A DNA stretch of 64,000 nucleotides from Dictyobacter kobayashii (GCF_003967555.1 NZ_BIFS01000001.1:5332001-5396000); one strand, 5' to 3'; shown: positions 38,771-48,448, counted from the stretch's first letter. Program-made: numbers and translations. Notes: generated from the letters alone by a model not told the origin.

Positions 38771-39867
38771 ATGGCTGTTTTTGATGGTTTGCCGATAATC
38801 GATGGGCACAATGATACCTTGCTACGCCTGCATAGTGCTTTATCAGGACAAGCTGGTACTGAGCAGGGGGTGGGGCCAGACTTTTTTGTGGAGAGTAGTG
38901 AGGGGCATCTTGATCTGCCGCGTGCCAGGCGTGGTGGTTTGGCGGGCGGTTTCTTTGCGATCTTTCCCAGGCATCCTGAGCAAGCGCGCTTGATGAACGA
39001 GCACCTGGTTATCTCTGAGGGGGCCTACGAGGTGCGCCCGCTGCCTGCTGTCGATCCTGCCTATGCGCAACAGCTCACCCTGGCTGTAGCGGCGCGCCTC
39101 TTCCGGCTGGAAGCGGCCGCGCAGGGCCAGCTCAAAGTAGTACGGAGCGTTGCCGAGCTACAACATTGTCTGCAGGAAGGTATCCTGGCTATCATCCTCC
39201 ACTTTGAAGGGCCGAGGCCATTGATCCCCGGCTGGATGCGTTGGAGGTCTTTTACCAGGCGGGCTTGCGTTCGTTGGGCCTGGTCTGGAGCCGTCCCAAC
39301 GCCTTTGGTTACGGTGTCCCCTTCCGTTTTCCCCACACGCCTGATGTTGGACCTGGCCTGACGCCTGCCGGTAAGGAGCTCGTCAAGGCCTGTAATCGCC
39401 TCGGTATCATGCTTGACCTATCCCACCTGAATGAGCAGGGCTTCTGGGATGTCGAGCGCCTCTCGCAGGCTCCGCTGGTGGCTACCCACACGGCGGCCCA
39501 TGCGCTATGTCCATCCGCGCGTAACCTGACCGATCGCCAGCTAGATGCTATTCGCGCCTCGGATGGCATGGTCGGATTGAATTTCGATGTGGCCGATTTG
39601 CGTGCGGATGCCCATATGGACCCCAACACGCCACTTAGCGTGATGATCCAGCATATTGATTACCTGGTGGAGCGCCTCGGCATTGATGGCGTCGGCTTTG
39701 GCTCTGACTTCGATGGCGGCATTACCGTTGCGCAGGAGATCCAGGACGTGTCTGGTCTGCCCAGGCTGCTGGCCGCCTTGCGTGCGCATGGCTACGATGA
39801 GAGCGCCCTGCGTAAATTGACCCATCAGAACTGGTTGCGTATCCTCAACCAGACCTGGCGCTCCTGA
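38771..39867 (+). CDS. M19 membrane-dipeptidase family protein (one frameshift)
   Basis: Corrected length 365 residues. Zinc site motif DGHNDTL near the N-terminus, FEGAEAIDPRLDALEVFY after the repair, MLDLSHLNEQGFWDV and THTAAHAL, and GVGFGSDFDGG near the end: the renal-dipeptidase (M19) set. A G is missing at about 39209-39211, splitting the gene. ATG 38771 follows AAGGAG. It hydrolyses dipeptides, including D-amino-acid forms in some relatives; substrate here unknown. No signal peptide. Confidence 0.9.
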
Positions 39868-40139
39868 GATGATTGCTCGCTGAATAAGGGGAGATGATAC
39901 GTGGCTGTTTACCAGAGCTAATATAAACTATTCCTGGCCTTCTCAAGAAAGTGGAAAAAAACGCATTGATGATCGTGGCGTTTGCATCTCACCCTGCCAG
40001 TGTGGCTTTATTTACTCATGGTCAAAAAATCTCTTTAAAGTCTCTTTATAGTACAGCAGGACGTTTAATTAGTAGTCCAACCTGCAACATCTTAAACATA
40101 CTTGCTTGATGAGTGTTTGATGATGAGAAAGATGGTACT

Positions 40140-42044
40140 ATGAAGCAGCCTGGTGAACTTAGTGGATCGTTACCTGTTCCACTTGCTTTACTGCGAGATA
40201 ATCAGCAGGCGTTTTTTGATATGATGTCTGCCGAGGTTGGTTTATGGTCATGGAGTAAAGATAGTGGGGCCATCACTATTCTCAATGAGCGTATGGCAGC
40301 GCTACTGGGCTTGCCGGGGACCCAATCGATAACACTAGAGAGCTTTTTCCAGGATGTTTACCCCGAGGATTATCACCATGCCTGGCAGACCTTTAATCAA
40401 GCCATTATGGGGCAGTATGAATGGAGTTTTGAATTGCGCCTGGCACGGGAAGATCAGCCCCTGCTCTGGCTCTCGTTTCAATCGCAGGCTGTCTTTAACA
40501 AGCAGGGGAAGATGGTACGACTGCTTGGTCTGGCGCACGATATTACGATCCAGCGCGAGTTCGAAGAGCAACAGGCCAGGGAGCTCAAGGTACTGCATTT
40601 TTTGCTGGAGCATATTACTTCTGGCATCTTCTATTTTAATCATGACTGGCGCTGTACCTATATGGACCACCAGGCCGAGATAAATTTCCGCCTCTCCTTC
40701 GAGCGTGTGCGCGATAGATATATCAGTGAGGTGGTCCAACTATTTCACGTTGACGGACAGGGCACTGATATGGGCGTGCCCTCCCTCGCCCAATGGGCCA
40801 TCAAAACTCAACGCCCGAGCTCGTTTGAACTCTTCTATGTTCCCTTACAGCGCTGGCTGATGGGGCACCTCTATCCCACTGACAGCGGCATTATCCTCTG
40901 TTTTATCGATATCACCAGAGCCAGGCAAACGGAGCAGGCACTCAGGGCCAGCGAGATAAAGTTCCGTCGCCTGGCCGATTCTAATGTGATTGGTATTGTT
41001 GTCTTCAATGTCCAGGGTGGCATCGTCGAAGCCAATAAAATGTTTCTGGACATGCTGGGTTATACACATGAGGATGTCTTGCAAGGAAAGTTAGGCTGGG
41101 TCACGCACACGCCGCCAGAATATCTGGATGCGGACTTTCAAGCCTTTGAGCAATTAAAAGAGACCGGTGTCTTCCTGCCCTATGAGAAAGAATTTCTGAC
41201 CAGCAAGGGAGAGCGGATCTCCGTCTCACTGGCAGGCGCGGCGCTGGATGTCGGGGCCGAAACCAGTATTGCTTATGTGATGGATATGACGCAGCACCTC
41301 GAACTGGAGAGGCACCGTGCGATCCTGATGAGTATCCTGGGACATGAGTTGCGGACCCCATTGACCGCGATTAGCGGCACGCTCCAACTGGTGCAACGGC
41401 GTGTCAATAGCTATAAGCACAAGCATGATAACCTGCCGGCTGATGTCGAGCGCCTGCTGCGTACCTTCTCTGAAGCGATCGAGCTCTCCATTCGCCATAC
41501 CCATATCCAGAATCGCTTGATTCATGATATGCTTGATACCGCCAGCCTCTCGCTCGATAAGCTCAAGCTCACCATGACGCCCTGTGATTTTTCCAGGGTT
41601 ATTACCGATGTGGCCGACGATTTTCAAATCATTTATCCCGGCCAGGAGATCATCTTACATTTGCCTCCGAAAGAAGTGATGGTGATGGCTGATCCTGACC
41701 GCTTGAGCCAGGTTATTGCCAACTACCTTTCAAATGCCCTTAAATATAATCAACCCAATAAACCAATTGTAATTGAACTGCTGGCGAGCCACGACGAAGC
41801 GCGCTGCATGGTGCTGGATCAAGGGCCGGGGCTCTCATTGGAGGATCAGCAGCATATCTGGCTCCCATTTATGCGTGTCAAAGACACCAAAGATTGGAGT
41901 GGAAGTGGCACAAACCTTGGCCTGGGCCTCTACATCTGCCGCGTCTTGATGGAGCGCCAGGGTGGTTCCGTTGGGGTTGAGAGTACCCCGGGCCATGGCG
42001 CAACCTTCTGGGCATCCATTCCTCTGGCCAGGGAAAAAGGCTGA
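40140..42044 (+). CDS. PAS-domain sensor histidine kinase
   Basis: 634 residues. At least three PAS/PAC modules (about 30-150, 165-265 and 285-395), then HisKA with GHELRTPLTAI (His about 401) and HATPase with NYLSNALKYN, DQGPGLS and LGLGLYICRVLMERQGG. No transmembrane segments, so probably a cytoplasmic sensor. ATG 40140 is preferred over a GTG at 40113. No response regulator is adjacent, so it is an orphan kinase. Confidence 0.92.
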   Translation: MKQPGELSGSLPVPLALLRDNQQAFFDMMSAEVGLWSWSKDSGAITILNERMAALLGLPGTQSITLESFFQDVYPEDYHHAWQTFNQAIMGQYEWSFELRLAREDQPLLWLSFQSQAVFNKQGKMVRLLGLAHDITIQREFEEQQARELKVLHFLLEHITSGIFYFNHDWRCTYMDHQAEINFRLSFERVRDRYISEVVQLFHVDGQGTDMGVPSLAQWAIKTQRPSSFELFYVPLQRWLMGHLYPTDSGIILCFIDITRARQTEQALRASEIKFRRLADSNVIGIVVFNVQGGIVEANKMFLDMLGYTHEDVLQGKLGWVTHTPPEYLDADFQAFEQLKETGVFLPYEKEFLTSKGERISVSLAGAALDVGAETSIAYVMDMTQHLELERHRAILMSILGHELRTPLTAISGTLQLVQRRVNSYKHKHDNLPADVERLLRTFSEAIELSIRHTHIQNRLIHDMLDTASLSLDKLKLTMTPCDFSRVITDVADDFQIIYPGQEIILHLPPKEVMVMADPDRLSQVIANYLSNALKYNQPNKPIVIELLASHDEARCMVLDQGPGLSLEDQQHIWLPFMRVKDTKDWSGSGTNLGLGLYICRVLMERQGGSVGVESTPGHGATFWASIPLAREKG

Positions 42045-42151
42045 GTTATATGTATTATATTAAGCACCCTCCTGACAAATGGGATAATTCTTGCCCAATC
42101 TCGCTTTCTATGTTTATAATAGATCAACATGCCAAGAAAGGAGCGCTGGTT

Positions 42152-42736
42152 ATGGCAAATCAAGCTCATATCTACGCCCTGAAACAGGGAATAGCGTTCT
42201 GGAACCAGTGGCGTCAGGAGCATCCAGAGATACAGCCAGATTTAAGTCAGGCTAACTTGAGTCAGTTTGATTTGAGCCATAGTAATCTAAGTCAGACTAA
42301 CTTACGTTTCACGAATCTCTCCTCTGCCAATCTCCAGGGGGCGAACCTGAAAGGAGCTAATTTGAGCCTGGCAGTTCTCACATCTGCCAACCTTCAGGGA
42401 GCATACCTCGTTGGCGCCGATCTAACCGGGGCTGATGCCACTAATACTGATGTGCGCGATGCAGATTTGAGAAATGCTATCTTAAAAATCGCTAGATTTA
42501 GTGGTGCCGATTTACGTGGTGCCAATTTGACTGGTGCTATGGTAGACGGAACGATTTTCAATAATACAAAAAGGAGGAAAGGCTGTCTTTCTAGATATCT
42601 TTGGCGGAAACTAACGAGGCGGACTGACCAGAGGCATTCCTGGTGCATGTATTGGCACTTGTATTATTTCGCACTTATTTTTGCTCATTTTTATATTATA
42701 TTTTTTTACGCAAAAAGGACGCGCAGGAGAGCATAA
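42152..42736 (+). CDS. Pentapeptide-repeat protein with C-terminal hydrophobic tail
   Basis: 194 residues. After a 35-residue N-terminal helix, about 20 A(D/N)LxX pentapeptides run to about residue 135 (for example ANLQGANLKGANLSLAVL and GADLRGANLTGAMVDG), which should form a right-handed beta-helix. The C-terminal 55 residues are basic then strongly hydrophobic (LYYFALIFAHFYIIFF), suggesting a membrane anchor. ATG 42152 follows AAAGGAG. It faces the type II PKS operon across a terminator. Some such proteins protect DNA gyrase; that role is not shown here. Confidence 0.88.
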   Translation: MANQAHIYALKQGIAFWNQWRQEHPEIQPDLSQANLSQFDLSHSNLSQTNLRFTNLSSANLQGANLKGANLSLAVLTSANLQGAYLVGADLTGADATNTDVRDADLRNAILKIARFSGADLRGANLTGAMVDGTIFNNTKRRKGCLSRYLWRKLTRRTDQRHSWCMYWHLYYFALIFAHFYIIFFYAKRTRRRA

Positions 42737-42752
42737 ACTCCTGCGCGTCCTT
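42715..42752. terminator. Terminator between pentapeptide gene and PKS operon
   Basis: AAGGACGCGCAGGAG-agcataaa-CTCCTGCGCGTCCTT, a 15-bp stem followed by CTCTTTTT. Confidence 0.85.
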
Positions 42753-42801
42753 CTCTTTTTATGGAAAGTTTAAAGGTACGGGCGCGCCAGCGCACGTACA
42801 C

Positions 42802-42978
42802 AGATATGAGTCATCCCTAACTTTTGAAAAAGTTCCTGGGGGTGCAGGGTCTTCCCTGCCGGGGTGCGGGGTGTCCCCGCGCCCCGGCAGGAGGGCTTGC
42901 CGCCCTCCTGCACCTCCCGCATTGGGAGCGCGAAACCCATTTTTCGGATTTTTCAAAAATCCGGGATGACTCATATCT
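42802..42978. mobile_element. 177-bp MITE-like element with perfect 16-bp terminal inverted repeats
   Basis: Ends AGATATGAGTCATCCC and GGGATGACTCATATCT are perfect inverted copies. The interior is a series of GC-rich hairpins (GCAGGG-tctt-CCCTGC, GCGGGG-tgt-CCCCGC, CAGGAGGGC-ttgc-CGCCCTCCTG) flanked by AACTTTTGAAAAAGTT and GGATTTTTCAAAAATCC. No coding potential. It ends 13 bases downstream of the aromatase stop, so it could also serve as a terminator. No clear target-site duplication is seen. Confidence 0.6.
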
Positions 42979-42990
42979 CCAAACAAAAAA

Positions 42991-43449
42991 CTAGCTGGCG
43001 GGCGCCGCCAGATAGGACTCAATAACCTTCTTAAAGTTTGCCTGGGACTCGCCCATATGTTCCAGCATGGGTTCGAGCGAGACTTCGTTTTTGATTGGAG
43101 ACTCAGGGTCCATCTCAAAGTCATCGGTCCAGGTCATTAATGTGCCACCTTCAGCAGGCTCATAGGTCCAGGTGAGGTGGTGGAAGACATAAGGGAATGA
43201 GGGGGTGCCGCGGCGAGACATGGCGACGCGATCCTTGTAATCCAGGATGCGCCACGCCTGCCAGGTATGACCTTCTTTGTTGGTCAGCTCAAAAACCAGT
43301 TTGGCAAAGCGTCCGTCGCGCTCGAACGATACAACACGGGCGGCGGACATATTGGTGTAGAGCTCGGTCCAGCGAGGGATGTCGTTGGTAAATTCAAATA
43401 CCTGATCTGGATCGGCTTTTACAAATATAGAGCGAGATGCACGAGGCAT
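42991..43449 (-). CDS. SRPBCC aromatase/cyclase (type II PKS)
   Basis: 152 residues, Bet v1-like START fold. The sequence ASRSIFVKADPDQVFEFTND, WTELYTNMSAARVVSFERDG and SRRGTPSFPYVFHHLTWTYEP matches the TcmN/WhiE-type polyketide aromatase/cyclases, which fold and aromatise ACP-bound poly-beta-ketone chains. ATG 43449 is 51 bases downstream of the ACP stop, in the last position of the KS-alpha/KS-beta/ACP operon. It could be a plain SRPBCC protein, but the context favours the cyclase role. Confidence 0.85.
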   Translation of the reverse strand: MPRASRSIFVKADPDQVFEFTNDIPRWTELYTNMSAARVVSFERDGRFAKLVFELTNKEGHTWQAWRILDYKDRVAMSRRGTPSFPYVFHHLTWTYEPAEGGTLMTWTDDFEMDPESPIKNEVSLEPMLEHMGESQANFKKVIESYLAAPAS

Positions 43450-43499
43450 AAATATAACTATCCTTTCTGTCTACAAAAATAATGTTCGGGGATATTATT

Positions 43500-43766
43500 T
43501 TAGTGCACGTTGCTGGCGTTTTGAGCATCCAGTACCAGTTGAATGAGATCTCCAACGGTGGCGCTTTGACGGATTTTGTCATCGGGCAGTGAAATGCCGA
43601 ACTTTTTCTCCAGCTTTACGCCCAGCTCGACGCGTTCCAGTGAATCTACGGACAGATCGTCCTCCAGCAGGGTATCTGGCGACAGATCTACATCCATGCT
43701 AACATGTTCTTTGACCAACGCTTCAATTTCGCTGCTTACTTCTGCAGGTGTTGAATAAATTGCCAT
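43500..43766 (-). CDS. Acyl carrier protein (type II PKS)
   Basis: 88 residues. Phosphopantetheine attachment at Ser42 in SVDSLERVELG, within a short four-helix ACP (LLEDDLSVDSLER ... FGISLPDDKI). It carries the growing poly-ketide chain. ATG 43766 follows AAAGGAA; a longer reading to 43790 is unlikely. It sits 70 bases downstream of KS-beta. No phosphopantetheinyl transferase gene lies nearby. Confidence 0.9.
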   Translation of the reverse strand: MAIYSTPAEVSSEIEALVKEHVSMDVDLSPDTLLEDDLSVDSLERVELGVKLEKKFGISLPDDKIRQSATVGDLIQLVLDAQNASNVH

Positions 43767-43836
43767 TGTGTATAGTGTTCCTTTCATCAAGTAGAATGGC
43801 CCAGGTTCTATAAAAATATCTGGCTATACTTAAAAA

Positions 43837-45108
43837 CTATGACCAGCTTTGCAGTACCAGTGATGCATTGGTGCCCCCGATACCACGAGCGTTGACCAGG
43901 CAGGTATCGAGTTGCTCGACCGGTCGTGCTGTATTGGGAACATAGTCCAGATCGCATTCTGGTGCCACTTGATCGAGGTTGAGCGTACCAGGGATGATAT
44001 GCTGCCGCATTGCCTGGATGGCGATGGCCATGTCTACCGCGGTGGCGGCTCCAAACATATTGCCAAAGGCCGCTTTGGGGGTACTTACCGGCACTCGCTC
44101 GGCAGCTCCTTCAAAGGCCAGGCGGATGGCACGTGTTTCTGAAATATCTTCGTTGGGGACTGCTGAGCCGGCTGCAAAGATGCAATCAACCTCTTGCGCG
44201 CTCTTATTGGCTTTCTTCAATGCTTGCGTCATTGCGGCTGCGTAACGCTGACCATCGGGGGCGGGCTGGACGGCGTCGTAGCCGTCGTAGGTTGAGGCCC
44301 AGCCACTGAGCTCGGCCAGGATAGGCGCGCCACGCTCAAGCGCGTCCTCGGCCCGTTCAAGCACAAAGAAGGCTGCTCCGTCGGCAGCCACCAGGCCATC
44401 GTGTCTGGCATCGAAGGGCCGATAAGAGTCGCTCGATTGTGTCTGGGCCTGCTTTGACATCAGTCCAGAGGTCTCATAACACAGGGCTGCGTAGGGCGAG
44501 AACGGAGCCTCAGTGCCGCCGGCGATCATAATATCAACCTTACCGCGCTGCAAGCAGTCGGCGGCATGGCCAATGGACATGGCTGCGCTGGCCCGGTCGC
44601 TAAGGAATGTACGGCCAATACCTTTGATGCCATATTGAATCGACATATTGCCCTGGACGGCAGCGGGGAACCAGGCAGTCGCCATATATGGACTCACTTC
44701 GCGCGGTCCCTGTTGCCAGAGGTGGCGTAACTCGCGTTCTGCATATTGCCAGCCGCCCAGGTTATTGCCGATACAGAGACCAACCCGATTGCTGCCCTGT
44801 TCCTGCTGGCTCCACTTTGGCTTGCCGCTTTCAAGTAGTAAATCTGCCTGCTTGAGCGCCGCCTGCACGGCGACCAGGGCATAGGTTGAGAAGAGATCGA
44901 TTTTACGTACCACCCTGGGGCTAAGATAATTGGTGGGTTTGAAATCGAGCAGCTGGCCACCTGCACGGCACTGCAGGTGGGATGTATCAAAAGCGGTCAA
45001 GGGAGTAATCCCGCTCTCGCCGGCCAGCAACTTCTCCCAGAGGACATCTGGCCCGACACCATAAGGAGAAAGTACTCCCATGCCTGTAATTACGATCTTT
45101 GCTACCAT
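43837..45108 (-). CDS. Chain-length factor / KS-beta (type II PKS)
   Basis: 423 residues, ketosynthase fold (ITGMGVLSPYGVGPDVLWEK, TKAAFGN-type motif, RGIGGTNASLVL at the end) but with a lost active site: at the Cys position the sequence is FLSDRASAAMS, so Cys is Arg; the first catalytic His (NAHGTST in KS-alpha) is Ala (AAGSAVP); the second His (VGHAL) is Asn (FGNMF). That is what defines a chain-length factor, which pairs with KS-alpha to set polyketide length. The Arg in place of the usual Gln is unusual. It lies 25 bases from KS-alpha. Confidence 0.88.
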   Translation of the reverse strand: MVAKIVITGMGVLSPYGVGPDVLWEKLLAGESGITPLTAFDTSHLQCRAGGQLLDFKPTNYLSPRVVRKIDLFSTYALVAVQAALKQADLLLESGKPKWSQQEQGSNRVGLCIGNNLGGWQYAERELRHLWQQGPREVSPYMATAWFPAAVQGNMSIQYGIKGIGRTFLSDRASAAMSIGHAADCLQRGKVDIMIAGGTEAPFSPYAALCYETSGLMSKQAQTQSSDSYRPFDARHDGLVAADGAAFFVLERAEDALERGAPILAELSGWASTYDGYDAVQPAPDGQRYAAAMTQALKKANKSAQEVDCIFAAGSAVPNEDISETRAIRLAFEGAAERVPVSTPKAAFGNMFGAATAVDMAIAIQAMRQHIIPGTLNLDQVAPECDLDYVPNTARPVEQLDTCLVNARGIGGTNASLVLQSWS

Positions 45109-45132
45109 TGTTTTCTGTTATTGCCTCTCTGC

Positions 45133-46394
45133 CTATTTTGATTCTATCACCATTGCTGCATGGAGTCCTGAAAAACCACTGGCTGTGGTGAGGAGGCGGC
45201 GATAATTATATTCACGACCCTCATTGGGCACATAATCCAGATCGCAGCGAGGATCGGGATTCTCCAGATTGATGGTTGGATGGATACGTTGCGACTGGAT
45301 ACTCATGGCGCAGGCTACCACCTCAACCGCGCTGGCTGCGGCCAGGGCATGACCAACCATAGATTTAGTCGAATTGACCGGGATCTCATAGGCGCGCTGG
45401 CCCAGCGATTTCTTCAGGGCTAGCGTCTCGTAATAATCATTCTGCGGCGTGGAGGTCCCGTGCGCGTTCACAAAATCGATGTCGGTGGGGGCAAGCTTGG
45501 CTTTGCAGAGCGCGCCCGTAATCGCTCTGGCCAGGTCGCGGCCCTCTGGCGACATATCGGTCATGTGGACGGCATGCTCGGTCACATCACAGCCCGTAAT
45601 CTCCGCGTAGATCGGTGCCTGGCGTGCCTGGGCGTGCTCCAATTCCTCTAGCACCACGATGCCACATCCTTCCGATAGCACAAAGCCATTGCGGTCCTGA
45701 TTGAATGGGCGTGATGCGCTGGTCGGATTAGTGTGGTGCGAGAGACAATTGATGATATCAAAGGCGGCGATGGTAATAGGGGTAATGGGTGCCTCACTGG
45801 CCCGGCCAGCATGATATCGTGATCTCCATAAGCAATGCTCTCATAGGCATAACTGATCGCATCCAGACCACCGATACAGCCCGTTGACAGGGTAGAGCAC
45901 TCTCCCTGCAGCCCATAATGGGCCCCTACTGCCAACGACGCGGAGTTACCCATGGCTCCAAAGTACAAGAAAGGAGAAACCCCTTCAGCGTGAAATCCTT
46001 CTTGCCCATAGTTCGTAGCTTTAGTGAATTCCAAATCAAGCGTCTGGGTCCCACAGATGGCGGTTGCGAGAGTGATGCCTGCGCGTGACGCATCCCAGGA
46101 ATGCTGGTCTAATTTGGAATCATGAAATGCCTGGTGCGTCGCTGCAAAGGCAAATTGGATAAACCTATCGGCCGTGTGGTAGGCCTGGGGCACATGATGG
46201 GTATTGGGATCAAAATCAGAGGCTTCACAGACGACTTGAGCCCCGAACTCGTGGTGCCCAAAGAGGCTACAACAGTTTACATCTGAGATATTGATCGCTC
46301 CTGAGTGTCCCTGGAGGAGATTTTCCCAGAAAACCTCTTTCCCAATACCTACGGGAGAAACTACCCCCAGACCTGTAATTACAACTCTTCGCAT
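45133..46394 (-). CDS. KS-alpha ketosynthase (type II PKS; one frameshift)
   Basis: Corrected length 420 residues. Active-site Cys in STGCIGGLDAIS, first His in NAHGTSTPQND and second His in KSMVGHALAA, so the catalytic triad is complete. One base is missing at about 45801-45803 (GGGG read as GGG in LAGASEAP), which splits the gene. ATG 46394 starts TGLGVVSPVGIGK. First gene of the operon. With KS-beta and ACP it makes the minimal PKS that extends malonyl units into a poly-beta-ketone. Confidence 0.9.
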
Positions 46395-46855
46395 TACGCC
46401 CTTTCTTTACATGTACTTGAAAAATAAAATAGTATAGCCAGTCAGGCTGCGGTACTCAATTGTGCAGCCATGACAATGGTTATCTTGCAATACCTTACGA
46501 CATGTCTTACGTTGCCAAAATATGTTATTGCTTTTCAGCCTTTTCCAGCCCATCTGGACCTCAATACTTATTGTAGCTTGTAGATTTCGAGTATGTTGAC
46601 AATAAGTTCTTCATTATTGGATAACTTTAGGAAAATGCTAGCTTTAGCAGGTTGTTAAATACGCAAAAGCTACTATTAACCTAGAAGGTCACTCAATCTA
46701 TATACGGAGTTTTACGTCATCAATCTTATATTACGCTATCTCTATACTATTTTTCCTAATCAATTGTCAAGTTGTATTGTTTGCGTTTAAAATGAGAATA
46801 ATTATTTTTGATATTAAGGGCTAATTTACTGAAAAAGTAGGAAGGGCAGTAGCAT
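46395..46855. other. AT-rich divergent regulatory region
   Basis: 461 bases between the divergent KS-alpha gene and a wHTH-like gene. The sequence is notably AT-rich compared with the flanks and presumably holds both promoters, but I cannot place clear boxes. No gene seen. Confidence 0.4.
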
Positions 46856-47359
46856 ATGAATTCTGTCATTCAAAGTTCTACCCTCGAAATAAAAAATGAT
46901 ATATTTCGTTGTTTTGATGTAGGGGATTTACTGCCTGGTTGTGAGCTGTTGGTAAATATTTCCAGTTCGATTATTTCTCTGGTAAAGAGAGATGTTCGGC
47001 ATGAGAACTCTATTCTAGCGCAACGTATCGTGACCGAAACCGAGATGCGTGTCTTATTACCGCTACTGGCCTCGCCCGGTTGTTGCCCACAAGAAGTGTT
47101 GCAGGCCAGCTACCACTATCCGTTTGAAGAGCTACAACTCGCGCTTTTCTCGACAGATGTGCATATCAGGATGTATTGGCGTGAGCGAATACGGATGTAT
47201 CACCAACGTCTATTGGATGCCCAGGAAGCGGGGAAGCGGCGAGCTGAAATGCGAGGCGTCTATAATGCATTATTTGGTTTACGTCAGAAATTAGAACAAT
47301 TTGGTATCACGATCCGTGCTCGCAAAGAAGGCTATTATCTCTCCCTACTCCATTCATAA
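46856..47359 (+). CDS. Hypothetical protein, possible winged-helix regulator
   Basis: 167 residues. The C-terminal third (GLRQKLEQFGITIRARKEGYYLSLL) resembles the recognition and wing of OmpR-type Trans_reg_C domains (LRRKL ... GVGYRL), and PCCPQEVL-type helices precede it. The N-terminal half is unassigned. It is divergent from the type II PKS operon across an AT-rich gap, so it could be a pathway regulator. This is based on faint similarity. Confidence 0.5.
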   Translation: MNSVIQSSTLEIKNDIFRCFDVGDLLPGCELLVNISSSIISLVKRDVRHENSILAQRIVTETEMRVLLPLLASPGCCPQEVLQASYHYPFEELQLALFSTDVHIRMYWRERIRMYHQRLLDAQEAGKRRAEMRGVYNALFGLRQKLEQFGITIRARKEGYYLSLLHS

Positions 47360-47394
47360 TGTAACTTGCCTGGTGGCTTACATTATGAATGGAG
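47348..47394. terminator. Terminator overlapping the hypothetical gene's stop
   Basis: CTCCATTCATAATGTAA-cttgcctggtggc-TTACATTATGAATGGAG, a 17-bp perfect stem between convergent genes. Confidence 0.7.
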
Positions 47395-47407
47395 CGAGCC
47401 AGCTGGT

Positions 47408-48301
47408 TCAAGCACGAATCTGAGCGAGTTTTTGGGCGGCCGCCCTGGCGCCTGGCCCAACACTGGCGATCTCTGCTTGCAGATAGCGCACATAGAGATC
47501 CAGATAGTGTTGTTCAAAGGCCAGTGCTTGTTGGCAGAGTTTGCGTAAGCGTCGGCGTTCTTCAGGCTGTTCAGGAATCAAATAGTGCCAGCGCTGGTTG
47601 CCCCAGCTATAGACCTCTTCAACAAAGTCACTCCACTCATCATTGACATACTGGCGGTACAGCTGGATACTGGCCTGTTTGCCCTCGACCTCTTTCCCAG
47701 CCTTCCAGGCAATCAAGAGGGTGGCGATCCAGCACATATTGGTGACGAACTTCTTGATGTTACGGCGCCGCTCGTTTTGCGGTGGCATCAGCGCCTGATC
47801 ATAGCCGTAAAATTCACCCTCGGGATCTGGATATGCCAGTGGTAGCTCTATGCTGTCGCGGTTGCGCAACATGTTGACGCTATAAATAAAGGGAAATGCG
47901 GCGTAAAATTGCAAATACTGTTCAAAGGACTGTACTGGCAGCTGTTCGCGAATATCTTCACCCCATACCAGGTTGCTGGCTGACTTGATGCGGTAGTGCC
48001 CATTCTTGAGCAATGAGGTTTCGTCCAGTGCATTGAGCTCGGCCATAAAGGGGCTGAAGAGTGCACAATAGTGCATGATTTGCTGGATCTGGGTACGCTC
48101 AGCGGTGCTGAAATTTTCCCTGGCTACCACAAAAAGATCGATATCGCTTGTCTCGATGCCGGTATGATCGTAAAAGCTGCCATGCAGATAATAGGCCCGG
48201 ATGCGACCAGGCAATATCGTTTCCAGCAGCCCAATTGTCCCGGTGAGGATTGCGTCGACCTGCTGGTTGCCTGTTGAGACCGCGAGGGTCAGCGATGCCA
48301 T
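47408..48301 (-). CDS. Nucleotidyltransferase-domain protein
   Basis: 297 residues. The N-terminus carries a MNT/KNT-type motif, YYLHGSFYDHTGIETSDIDL (G-S ... D-I-D), and the remainder is helical (about 120-290). This is the kanamycin/streptomycin nucleotidyltransferase superfamily; members modify antibiotics, tRNA or proteins, and none of these is provable here. ATG 48301 follows AGGAGG. Confidence 0.82.
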   Translation of the reverse strand: MASLTLAVSTGNQQVDAILTGTIGLLETILPGRIRAYYLHGSFYDHTGIETSDIDLFVVARENFSTAERTQIQQIMHYCALFSPFMAELNALDETSLLKNGHYRIKSASNLVWGEDIREQLPVQSFEQYLQFYAAFPFIYSVNMLRNRDSIELPLAYPDPEGEFYGYDQALMPPQNERRRNIKKFVTNMCWIATLLIAWKAGKEVEGKQASIQLYRQYVNDEWSDFVEEVYSWGNQRWHYLIPEQPEERRRLRKLCQQALAFEQHYLDLYVRYLQAEIASVGPGARAAAQKLAQIRA

Positions 48302-48357
48302 GAAACCTCCTGGAGTACACCTTTTTAGCGTCTCTCCTATGTAAGTATGTATAGTAC

Positions 48358-48403
48358 TTTACAGGCAACTATCCTTCTCACGAAGAGGATTGCTGCCTGT
48401 AAA
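48358..48403 (-). terminator. Terminator after the deaminase gene
   Basis: TTTACAGGCA ... TGCCTGTAAA with inner ATCCT/AGGAT pairing, between the deaminase stop and the nucleotidyltransferase start. Confidence 0.6.
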
Positions 48404-48448
48404 ATGGTGGAGTGTCTGGTCTATTGGTAGAAAATAAGGTCCGGGCAA

